In this document: positions 22,479 to 32,898 of the stretch, one piece after another
How positions within the stretch are numbered: the first letter of the stretch is position 1
Layout of the letters: each line of letters starts with the position of its first letter
DNA from: Pyrrhoderma lamaoense
Lineage: Eukaryota > Basidiomycota > Agaricomycetes > Hymenochaetales > Hymenochaetaceae
Assembly (NCBI GenBank): GCA_002794735.1
Contig: NBAZ01000032.1
Location: 83,849-147,848, forward strand
Reading direction: 5' to 3'
Length of the DNA stretch: 64,000 bases
Position numbers and translations under genes: made by a program
The notes under the pieces: model-generated
Seen by the model: the letters and a program-made list of their open reading frames with translations, nothing else
Database searches by the model: none
Told to the model about the DNA's origin: nothing

Positions 22479-25400
22479 TCACTTTGTTTTTTTAGCAGCG
22501 GGTTTACTTCTTGAACGGGTTACACGAGCTGCAGGGGTCCTTTTGGGAGCGTTAGACTCCGTATCCCTGTTGTCCGTCATCTCAGCAGCCTTTTCCGCCT
22601 TTTTGGTCATTGACCTCGTTACCCTCCGATTTTCACTTTGTACTAGCTTCTTGTCTGCCATAGCTGCCGTAGCTGCTTTATTTTCCTTACTTCTAGCAGC
22701 GGGCTTCGGGAAAGCTCCAGTACGCGATTTCTTGCGTCTATTTCCAGAACGAGATTTCACTGGTACCACCTCAGCCTTACTAGGTTTCTTGTCTTTCATC
22801 GCGTCCTCTGTTGTATCCTTATCTATAACTTGACCTAGATTAGATACCTTATTGATTGAGCTGTCTCGTTTGCCACCGGACTGGGACTCCGATACGATAA
22901 CGATCGTTTCTTCACATGATCCACTAGCTTGTACCGTAGATCTTGCTCTGTCGGGATCAGCACCTTGATCTGGAGTACGCTCCTTATATTCTGAGTCATT
23001 TGGCAAGCACGGAGTTTGACGATCTGGTATATTCGCTTCTTCACCATTAACAGGCCCTTCACTCCTATTTGAAGAATGTTAAAGGCGTAAATACCATTGA
23101 TATTTGAAAAGGACGTACCTTGTCTTCTTTTCAGGGTGCTCATCTGTTCTTGTCGCATGAGTACTTCGTTTGAGGGTTGTTATGGGCTTGCTTAAATCCG
23201 AGGATTTCATATCGATGGGTACAATGTGAGTGCCATCCTTCAATACAGGATCTAATGCCTCTAATATCTCATTGTGAAGTCCCTCGTCCGTCATCTTGAC
23301 AGGATTGACCCCTTTACGCCCCTCCCTCGTATAATATTCTACCAACAAGTCTCTGATCCGCATTACCGCAAACCCTAACGTCGAAAGGGTCTCTGGGATG
23401 CTACCCATGACATCTCCAAAGTTGGATTCCACTGTGAAGAAACTAGGCCGAGCTTCATTATCCATAGTCCCACGAAATAATCTACTAAAGTGATAAGCTT
23501 GGTTGTTCACCCCTTCTTTATAGCCCGGGCTATCTATATCCGCCTTTGAGCTCTCGAAAGCAAGTAGAGACCACACTGCAATCCACCAGATAGATTCTAA
23601 ATCATGAATGTAATTCGCCCAAACCCCCCTTTTATTGTACGCGGAGACAGCATCTTTGTACGACTTGGCGCCCCGGGTCCGATAGGTGGTTGGTATGAAG
23701 CGGTGCGTCCGTGTAGCAACTTCAATGGCCGTAAAGTCTGGCGTTCCCTATACAATTCATATAAGCCATAGTAGCTTCATCAATTTTAGACTTTCTTACA
23801 GTTCGAACATCACAGCTTGCTCCCATCCCAATTCTCTTTGCGAACTCTAAATCTCCAATCAGACCTCGTCTCTCCCCAGTAACGGGATCAGTGAAAAGGT
23901 ACAGATTTCCAGAACTGAGGTCACGATGGACCCAGCCTACTTTGTGAATGGAACGAAGAGCTACATAGCTATTAGATAAGACAGCTTCAAACAGACAACA
24001 ATAGACGTGCCTTTAACTGCACATTGGAGTACAAGACCTATATCTGCCAAATTACGTAATTTGTGGTAAGGAATGGCAACTTCTTTATATACTATCCGAT
24101 AATGCCATCGGTGAACGTATGTTGATCCTCGGTTCGTTTGCATTTTGAGAGTTACATCCCGATATTGACCGTCTGTTTCTTTCTTAAAACCTTCAGAGGT
24201 CTTCGTTATACTGGCTTTAATTCCGACTTCCTCCTTGGGTACTGGAATTGTGTACTTTGCTTCAGGACCCATACCACGGAGTATTGTTAATCTCGTATGC
24301 TCTTCTTGACTTCTGATCTGAACTTTCCCAGATGCAATGGGAGTCAGAGTCGTGAGCCTGACGAACTCTCGCTCTTCGTCATCCTTTATATCAAGAAGAA
24401 TTTTCTGCCGTGTTGCGTCTTCGGTCTCATACTTCTCACCGGGCCAGAAATCCTTGACAATAACCGCCTCCTTCTCTTCTATATCTTCAGTCCTGAAAGC
24501 CTTGAAGATTCTCGTGCCTGCAGTGTAAATACCATCCGCTTTGATGTCTGAAATTATGTTCGAAGAGGTTGTCCTGAAATGATTTCCAGCAATCTCTATT
24601 TTAAACTCCCGTTCACTTCCATCGTACTGTGCGGTCATTGTTGGATCCCACCCGAGATCAATCTTGTCAGCAAATATTAGCGAAAGAACTACCCTAATCA
24701 TTGTTAAAGGCTCCTATAAAACGCTCTATCAGCAGATGAAGTAGTTTGAATAGTAGTGCATACAATATTGAAGTCAAAGGAATCACTAGCAATAAACATG
24801 CTGCGATTGAATGTCCACAGCCTCATACGGGTGTCCTCGACGGTTGCGCCAAGGGTGAATCTCCTACACGGGTCAATGGACATGCAATGTTGTAGGCTAT
24901 GAAGTACCTGTTGGGCATTCTGCAGTGAAAGGAGTGTCAGTATTGAAGAAAGTTCCTTTGAAAGCATTAAAAACGCACATCATATGTTCCAGTCGTTGAT
25001 TTCTTGAAATGAAGACTAAAGGCAGCATTATACCAATGTTTTCCTTCTAAGAATTCTGGATACGTGTCCTCAGGATTTTCTAGGTAAAGCTGCGCATCTG
25101 GTTTTATATCACTATCTCTTTCTGACCAGGTAGCGCTATTTCCGTCAGCATGAAGATGTGCAGTCGGAAATAAGTATGGATTTGTTTCCCGGGCTGCCTC
25201 TGTGATTGTGTTAAATATATTAACAAATGGCTTATTATAGACGACTGTTTCGTGGGCTCCATCCTCTTTAGGACTCCGTGTGAACCCATTCCAGCAATAA
25301 GTACTTGTGATGGTATTCTTTTTAAGCATCTTCTTCTTGATACAGTACTTGAAAATTTGATCGATGTCAAACTCCGGTCGAATGGGAGGCAAAACATGAT

Positions 25401-25833
25401 CGAAAAAATAGCCCATCGACCCTCTTTTTACTTCGCCCCCAAGATACTCAATTATTGCTCGGCGTTGAGGTTTCGTATATAAACACCGAACCTCACCCCA
25501 TTCACCAAATCTATCTCTTGGGGGTGTATCACTTTTCGGTAATTCTAGTTTCCGCTCTGGAGTTTTGAATCGGAGGCAGGAGTTAGAAGCAGCATCTCCA
25601 ATCATAGGAGGTGGGGGCATATTCGTTCTATGACCGTCGACATCATTAGCTCTCCTTTTACCCTTTGGATCGCCTTGGTTTTCTGAGGTATATAGTGAAG
25701 TATCAGGGTTTACAAAACTGCCAATTTCGAATTTAAGTAATCTAATTTAAAGAAGGTTTTATCAAGTATACCTCTTCGAGTCTTCCGTAAAAGTTTTTTT
25801 GAGTTTCCCTGTCGTTTTGGAGCCAGATGGCAT
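22479..25833 (-). CDS. FunK1-family protein kinase, copy 2
   Basis: About 1,000 residues, same exon plan as copy 1. Starts MPSGSKTTGKLKKTFTEDSK at 25833; the N-terminal domain has TPERKLELPKSDTPPRDRF and FFDHVLPPIRPEFDI. Kinase motifs: AVIVKDFWPGEKYETED (beta3 Lys and nearby Glu), WVHRDLSSGN, GLIGDLEFAKR, GTPDFTAIEVATR, HDLESIWWIAVWSL. The tail of about 190 residues is Lys/Arg/Ser-rich, with RRVTRSMTKKA and VTRSRSKPAAKKTK at the very end, likely a nuclear localisation signal. All exons join in frame with no break. The intron before the HRD exon (23961-24010) has a weak GC donor (GGCACGT). ATP and catalytic-loop residues are intact, so an active kinase is plausible. Confidence 0.88.
23961..24010 (-). 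other. GC-AG intron in FunK1 copy 2 (weak donor)
   Basis: The exon ends GTTAAAG, the intron begins GCACGT and ends ATGTAG. Removal gives AVKALRSIHKVGW in frame before the HRD loop. Unlike copy 1 (GCAAGT), this donor departs from the usual GC-AG consensus, so splicing may be inefficient. Confidence 0.6.
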
Positions 25834-25888
25834 ATTATGAGGAACAAAGCTGGTGATAGAATAAAGTGAAGATATCAATGAGAGGCGA

Positions 25889-25934
25889 AACGCGTCTAAG
25901 AACGTTACACTTATCACGACGCGTCACGCGTTAC
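25889..25934 (-). promoter_or_regulatory. CGCG promoter module of FunK1 copy 2 (three ACGCGT boxes)
   Basis: Three ACGCGT palindromes lie at 25890-25895, 25919-25924 and 25926-25931, 56-101 nt upstream of the start. Read on the minus strand the block starts GTAACGCGTGAC, contains GTAACG and ends AGACGCGTT, the same word order as the copy 1 module at 582-628. It ends about 10 nt before the left terminus of a MITE. Confidence 0.55.
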
Positions 25935-25944
25935 GTTCATTCTA

Positions 25945-26197
25945 CTAGGTGGGTACAAAAAGTGCTCGATACCCCAAATTAGAAGGAGATTCTCATCCCC
26001 TCCAACATATACTTCTCTGCGCAATCGCGACTTTTTTTGCCTCTCAGTTTAGTTCTTTCATTCAGGAGTGACATTTTGCCAGCTTTTATCTTGTATTTGG
26101 AATGTTAATTGGACGGAACCTATAAATTTCTGTTGCATAAGTTGCGTATATGCGTGATCGATGATCGAAGTGTCCGAACACTTTTTGTACCCACCTG
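25945..26197. mobile_element. MITE-like non-autonomous element with TA target-site duplication
   Basis: A 253-bp element with near-perfect terminal inverted repeats. The left end carries AGGTGGGTACAAAAAGTGCTCG and the right end its complement with one mismatch (GTTCG for GCTCG). Both ends abut TA dinucleotides (25943-25944 and 26198-26199), as expected for Tc1/mariner or pogo-type elements. It has no coding capacity. It sits directly upstream of FunK1 copy 2's CGCG module. Confidence 0.75.
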
Positions 26198-26199
26198 TA

Positions 26200-26934
26200 T
26201 ATTAGTCAATTCACGATCTTTGGCACATAATGTGTACTATGGTGAACCCTTTATTATTATATATGGTAGCTTTTCTATGTCTACGTAGCCACCTTCTAAT
26301 CTTACAAACAGATAGTCTCTATATAGACTTAAAGTACTGATTCAGTGTACTAAACCTGCGACACAGGAGAAGACACGGAAAGATTAACGAAACCATATAA
26401 GAGCCTTGTCCAGGACTCAGGAAAAATATATTAGGTATATGACTACCTACTTCGAGTCAAATTACCGTGGCGATCTTCACCAGCTGGTAGATGCAAGAGA
26501 ACAGACCGGGGCCTCAAGGCCAGCTACAAGAACTCGGAGTATCAGCTTATCCGAAAGGTGAGTTCACCGCTAACAAGCTGCTCTGATCACATCTATCTTC
26601 GCTATCTTCTCAGGCCATCGTGCTGCAAATATGGTAAACATCCAATTCGGATCTAGGTATGTTACAGCAATACTTTCTTTTCAGTTTACCCTCAATTATG
26701 CCTCGAGTTAGTGATCCCTGGGTCAGAAATTACGAAGAGATTCCTAATCAGTATGTTACAAACTATAGTCTGACAGTAAAAATGGGGTACAATTTCATTC
26801 CAGGTCGTGATATAGGAAGATATACGACTAAGGATTACCTGTAACTTCGTACTAGGGGCAGTACACGTATCATGCGACGACATGATAGGTTTTTTTCCCC
26901 TTAAGAACCCCTGATAGACTATAGGCTAACATTA
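26200..26934. other. Intergenic region between MITE and FunK1 remnant
   Basis: AT-rich. A possible two-exon small frame on the plus strand (about 26438-26658, starting MTTYFESNYRGD, with a GTGAGT...CAG intron) encodes about 55 residues of no recognised family. I do not call it as a gene. Confidence 0.4.
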
Positions 26935-27525
26935 TATCCATCATGTCAGAGATGCCTTTGATACGTCTCCAAAATCGGTATCCTCTGAAAATAATGAAGC
27001 GTAAAAACTGGATATTCATACTAGCTGGGCGGAAGGCGCCTTCTGGCCTTCAATCATCCCCATATCGTTTTTCGGTTTTGTCTGAAAATCGAGGGCTTTT
27101 TGGATGGATGCAACAAAAGCTCAGACAGCAATGCACCAGATAGACTCCAGATCATGCATATAATTCTCCAGACCCCCTTTCTGGGTACGCTTTAACAAAA
27201 ACTGTAATCCTACCGATTAGCGCAAAGTCAATCGACTATAATTTGGAGCAATAAAGCGGACTCAAAAAGCGTAAAATAGGCAGTTTCCATTCTATTCAGT
27301 ATGATTTAGGCCATAACGTTCCACTTTGAAAAGTCTTACAGTCCAGACATTACATTTTCCATCAGAACCAACTCTCTTCGCGAACTATAATTTTTTGATA
27401 AGACCTCGACATATCCTCATAAAAGGATCAACACGTTGATACAAACTCCCTGGACTAAGATCACTGTGGGTCTATTCGGTTTTGTGAATGAATCAAATAA
27501 CAAATTCGCCACCAGATAGAACGAT
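26935..27525 (-). pseudogene. FunK1 kinase remnant (C-lobe only)
   Basis: On the minus strand, degenerate FunK1 sequence reads FIHKTE-stop-THSDLSPGSLYQ, then RGLIKKL-stop-FAKRVGSDGKCNVW, then ENYMHDLESIWCIAV, then MIEGQKAP and LFSEDTDFGDV. This spans the catalytic loop to the region after helix F. In-frame stops, HRD changed to HSD, GN changed to GS, and loss of the GDLE aspartate all show decay. The wording (VDP, DGKCNV, MIEGQKA, SEDTDFGDV) is closest to copy 1, not to the neighbouring copies 2 and 3. The N-terminal domain, N-lobe and tail were not found. Confidence 0.85.
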
Positions 27526-28574
27526 ATGGAGTTCTTGGACTAGCTTTTAGCCAAACAAATGCGTAAAGAGTTGTTAGCCTGGGGATCCTTTATCAATGCA
27601 TCGAACTAGCTGCTGGAGAAGATAGTGGGCTCGTTGGAGCTTAAGATTCTGCAAGCAGGCTAACACTGGAGGAGGGAACCATGATATTCTAACCGAGACT
27701 CCTCTCATTTCTACAACAATGAATTGTTGTATCCCATACCATACACTGGCTGAATAGGGAACAGTTCAATCGCTACAAGCCAGAATTTATTCCTAAACTC
27801 AAATATAACAGAAGTTATGATCGTAATTTTGAACTGGAAGTGCTGAATAAAATACGAACTTTCTTGGCTACTTGTGCGCACGCTCTAGAGTCCATTTAGT
27901 ATTTAATCATAAAGTTTCTTGGATATATTCTTTCTTAAATTATAGCTCACTTCCTCGTCTTCGCCCGATCCTTCTTCGCTCAAGTCTGTGCACAGTTTAT
28001 CGCCCTTAAGAACATATACATTGCTTCCTTCTGGAATACCCGTTTGATTTCATCGTTTGGGTAGTGTATTTGGAAGTTGCCACCAATGTTTGCCGGTGGG
28101 TTTCTAATATTCATTCTTCGTTACTATTTCAGACAACATCTGAGACGATATCCTCATCTAGAACTTTGCTACTGGTAATACAGTAACGAAAGACTCGGTA
28201 GCTACCAAGGATTGTTGCCAAACAGAATTAAGAATTGTGTTTCAACGATCTTATTGACGTAAAAGATGAAATTTGAACAGTATTCAAAATATTTTGATAA
28301 TCTACAGCTCCACCACTCTTGATCTATCCGTTAAATTGTGAGATAACTACCAACGAGCTAAATAGGGGAATAGAGAATATTGTATGATATATACACTAGA
28401 TGCAATCTGCTGTATGTACATGTACAATGCGGAGAGGACCCGATAAGACAGTAAAGCTGAGAGCGATTGGGATATGCAAGACAGAAAGCAAGGATAACAG
28501 TTGTGAAGAAAACAAAACACATAGGATAACAAACCTGCGAAAATATAGCTAGAATATATAAATTATAAAACATG
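27526..28574. other. Intergenic region, 3' flank of FunK1 copy 3
   Basis: No gene supported. Bases near 28410-28520 are the copy 3 3' flank: TGTACAATGCGG, CGATAAGA and GAAAACAAAACAC recur in the same order in the copy 2 3' flank (about 22340-22412). Confidence 0.5.
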
Positions 28575-31500
28575 TCATCGTTTTCGCCTTTGTGGCTTTT
28601 TAGCGGCTGCAGCGGCCTTACTTCTCGATCGGGTCACACGAGCTTCGGGAGTTCGTTTTGAAGAACTTGGCTCTGGATCCTTATTCTCTGCTCCCTCTGT
28701 GGCTTTCTTCGTCATGGATCTCGTAACCCTTCGATTATCAGGATGCATTGGCCCTTTACCTAATAAAATAGCCTTCTTTGTCCTCCTTGTGGTGGGCTTT
28801 GGAGAGGGAGAGGAAGTACCTATTTTCGTTTTCTTCCGTTTAATTCCAGATCCTGATCGAGTTTTCCTTGGAATCGCCACTGTCTTTCTTGGCTCCTTGT
28901 TTTTCGCCAGTTCGGGAATCGTGACAGATATTTTACTATCGTGATCATCTTGTTTGTCTCCAGCATGTGGCCCCATTGCGATTGCATTTGTCCCTTCACC
29001 TGCTTCTTTGTCTTGCACTATGGATTCAGCTACTTCATTTATAACACCTAAGGCTGAAGTATAACCGTTCGTATACAAGCTATCTAGTGAGGATGGAGAT
29101 AAAGTACTTGATGAGTTCACTTTCCCACTCTCGCCTGATCCTTCCAACCTGTTTGAAGAAAATCAGACACTCACACATTTTAGGAATAATAGAAAGACGT
29201 ACCTCGCTCTCTTTGCGGGTTGGTCATCTGTCCCTGTTGAGTGAACAGTACGTTTGGAAGTTGATGTGGGCTTAGTATCAAACAAAGGCTTGATTTTGAT
29301 GGGAGCGATCAGAGTTTTATCTCTCATCACGGGTTTTAGAGCCTCTATTATTTCGTCGTGTAGTGATCCTTCATCTGTCAAAATAACTGGGTTACTTCCT
29401 TTGCGTCCTTCTGCTATATATTGTTTTAACAGCGAGTTCCTTATAGACATCACAGCCGTTTTCAGCGTCTGAAGTGAGTTTGGGACATCTGCAATATTCC
29501 AAAATTCAGCGTCATCCTCAAAAAAGGCTTGCCGAAAGCTATTATCCATGGTTCCGCGAAATATTTGGCTAAGATACAATGCTTGTTTTCTAGTCATTTC
29601 TATGTGATCCTTTGATTCTGAGTTTGAATCGGAAGCGTTCTGGAAATTGAATAAGGTCCAGACGGCTATCCACCAGATAGACTCTAGATCATGTATATAA
29701 TTTGCCCAAATTCCTCTGCGACACATGAGAGCTCTTTTCTTGACATTGTCTTCAAAATTTGCATCAAACTTAATTCTCGTCTTTTGTCTTTGCTTGAAGC
29801 GGGTAGACCGTTTTGTAACTTCAATAGCCATAAAATCAGGCGTACCCTGATCGTCAAGTATTAATATAAGATATGATGATCCATTGATAAGGAATACGAG
29901 TTCTTACGGTTCGGATATCGCAAGTCCCTCCAGTGCCAACACGCTTTGCAAATTCTAGGTCTCCAATAAGGCCTCGGCCCCGCATAGTAGCACGATCAAT
30001 ATAGAGGTAGAGGTTCCCCGGGCTAAGATCTCTATGGACCCATCTTGCCTTGTGGATACAACGAAGTGCTAGATTTCTATTAAGTAGATAAGACACATAG
30101 AAATGACTGAGAACCTAACCTGTAACAGCACAATACAGAACGTAACCCATTTCATTCAAGCCACACAATTTGTGATAAGGGACAGCAACTTCTTTGAATA
30201 CTATCCGATAATGCCATCGATGAGTCTGATTTATGGTCCGATTCCCTTCCAGTCTAAGAGTACTTCCCCGATGCTGGCCACTTGTCACACATGTAAAACC
30301 TTCAGAAGTCTTTACTGAGTAATTCTGGGCCAGAAATTCCTCATTTGGCAAGGGGATTCTGTATGTTGCCTTCGGGCCCAAGCCACGGAGGATAACCATT
30401 CTCGTATGGTCATCCTGGTCCTTCACCTTGACTCTCCCAGACATAATAGGAGTCAAAGTCAGGCCTTCAACAAGCTCTCGTTCTATATCATCAGCCAAGC
30501 TAGCAAGAATTTTCTGACGTATCACGTCTTCCGTTTCATTATTCTCACTGGGCCAGAAGTCCTTGATAATCACCGGCTCCTTCTCTTCTATGTCCTCATC
30601 TCTGAAAGCTCTGTAGATCCTCGTACCTGCAGTGTTAATCATATTTGCTTTTATATCCGAGATAACATCCGAAGAGGTTGTCCTGAAGTGGTTTCCGGAA
30701 ATATCGAAAGTGAACTCCCGTTCACTCCCATTATACCGTGCAGTTAGAGTTGGATCCCATCCTAGATCTACCTTGTCCGCAAACACAACAGAAAGAACTA
30801 CTTTGATCATTGTAAGTGGTTCCTATAACGTACTTCGTTAGTGGATGGGGATGAGTTAGTTATTGATACGTACATTATTATAATTAAAAGACTCGCTGGC
30901 CATGATAGTACTGCGATTGAATACCCATAATCTCATACGAGTGTCCTCGATGGTTGCACCGAGAGTAAATCGTCTGCAATGATCAACGAACATGCAGTGT
31001 CGAAGGCTACGGAGTACCCGCTCAGTATTCTGAAAAGGGCAGAAGTGTCGATACAGAGGATTAGCTGAAAGAAAGAAAGATACTACATCATATTTACTAT
31101 TCCTTACATTCTTATTCATATGAAAACTTATGGCATTATTATACCAAATTCTTGCATCAAGGGATTCCGGGTATGTGTCATCGTAGTTGTGCAGACATAG
31201 TTGAGCGTCTGGTATGATATCGCTATCTATGTTAGTATTCGATTGAATGGTGTCATTCCCACCAGCATAGAGAAAAGTGGTCGGGGATGTATTAACAGAA
31301 CTTCTTTCCTGGGCTGCCTTCGTAACCGCATCGAAAATATCTATAAAAGGCTTAGCAGATACGGCATGTTCATGCGATCTTGCATCCTTGGAGCACTCTG
31401 AGAGGCCCTCCCAGTAGTATTTATCCGTAATAGTGCTCTTTTTGAGTGTCTTGTTTTTGATGCAGAAGTCAAATATTCGGTCGATGTCGAATTCGGGTCG

Positions 31501-31922
31501 GATGGGAGGAAGAACGTGGTCGAAGAAGAAATCTATCGTTCTCCGATCCACTCCTATCTCTTCCTTCGGCGATAACATAGTTGATTCCTGTTGTGTTGTT
31601 GTATATACACGCTTGGAGTCAGTGTTGAATGGTTCATATTTTGGTTTTACTGTTTTTTCACAAAGCTGAGACGTAGACGAAATTCTTGTAGGTGCAGGTT
31701 GAAAGTTTGAATCACACTCTTCAAGATCCGACGCCTTCCTCTTACCCTTTGTAACCTCAGTTTTCCTGTAAAAGAGACTATTAATTTTATATTAGTATCT
31801 ACGTTATGACGAGAAAATGATACGATTTACCGTTTAAAATTCGACGGAGGATTTATTGGTGCTGTCTCTGGAGCATTGCAGCTCACGGGTTCAATTTGAG
31901 GATTGGCATCGTCAGTTGTCAT
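28575..31922 (-). CDS. FunK1-family protein kinase, copy 3
   Basis: Starts MTTDDANPQIEPVSCN at 31922, with an intron after NPPSNFKR. The N-terminal domain is the most diverged of the four: the stretch equivalent to IIEYLGGEV is replaced, but FFDHVLPPIRPEFDIDRIF is kept. Kinase motifs: PVIIKDFWPSENNETED, WVHRDLSPGN, GLIGDLEFAKRVG, GTPDFMAIEVTKR, HDLESIWWIAVWTL. The basic tail has RRVTRSMTKKA and ends VTRSRSK...KKPQRRKR. The intron before the HRD exon has a normal GT donor (GTTAGG). All exons join in frame. Substrate unknown; nuclear location inferred from the tail. Confidence 0.87.
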
Positions 31923-32898
31923 GGTGGAAAATAGTCAGACAAAGGTTTCCGTAGGCTAGTGGTATGAAGAGCACACGCTTGTTTTGTTGTTTAATCTAAT
32001 CAGGTGTCTGATCTAGTCGCGATACACGTGATGGAGATCAGTCGCGACGTGCTTGTAACTTAAGTAATGAGCTTAAGTACTCAGGAGTAGTGTACTTAAC
32101 AAGATGACACTGTTTCCTCACTAGTTATAGATATATGCATGTGTATAGTTTCATTCGAGAGAGATTTTTGACTGCATTGAGTGGTCATATTGACCTCTGT
32201 GACTATAGAAGTGAATTTCATATTTTGGCTGATACTGCATCCTGCATCCTTTATTCTGCTTTTATTTGAGCTCTGACACAAAGAAAAGATAGCGAGAATT
32301 ACACAATACTGTATGTAGAATAAAATCGTATCTATTTAAAAAAATGTTAGAAAACAAGCGCAGTTCGATCCCAAGGGTGACAAGTGCACATATGATTTCG
32401 TGAAACGACCCGTGAGATGAAATGGGTGAGTCTCAAAAAAAGAGTATCACTGATAAGAAGAGTGAACATATACATGAGATGAAGGAGCTGAAATAAGGAT
32501 AGCTTGAGAGAAGGATATATTAGATATATCAGATATACAGGCATATGAAAGGACGCCAAGCACTAGCACACAAATGATAGTTTCCTGAAATTCAAACGAG
32601 AAAGATAGATATGCATATCAATAACTACCCGTAATCATGCCCACAACCCTCGTTCTTTTCTGTCACAAATCAGGTCTAGAACACAAACGACTGTACCTCT
32701 CAAGGAGATATTTTCCAATTGTATTAACTTGTTTAAGTGTTCTATCGTACAATACTAAGGGAAATGAATAAATTAATAAGATAAATATTATCGAGATATG
32801 CATGACTGAAAACAAGGGGAACGATAGCGAGGAAAACATGAAGGACAAAACATAGTTAGCAACTAGACATATATATAAATCGTTAATTTAATTCATCG
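31923..32898. other. Intergenic region between FunK1 copies 3 and 4
   Basis: Holds the copy 3 promoter (right of 31922) and the copy 4 3' flank (left of 32899). Only short frames of no recognised family are present. Confidence 0.5.
32019..32049 (-). promoter_or_regulatory. CGCG-core boxes of FunK1 copy 3
   Basis: Two TCGCGA palindromes (32019-32024, 32044-32049), each preceded on one strand by GATC(T)AG, flank a CACGTG E-box at 32027-32032, about 100-125 nt upstream of the start. The CGCG core recalls the ACGCGT boxes of copies 1 and 2. Function is inference. Confidence 0.4.

Noticed and set aside
26438..26658. Possible two-exon small gene (MTTYFESNYRGD...)
   Set aside because: It is about 55 residues with no recognisable family and lies in decayed intergenic DNA; support is too weak.
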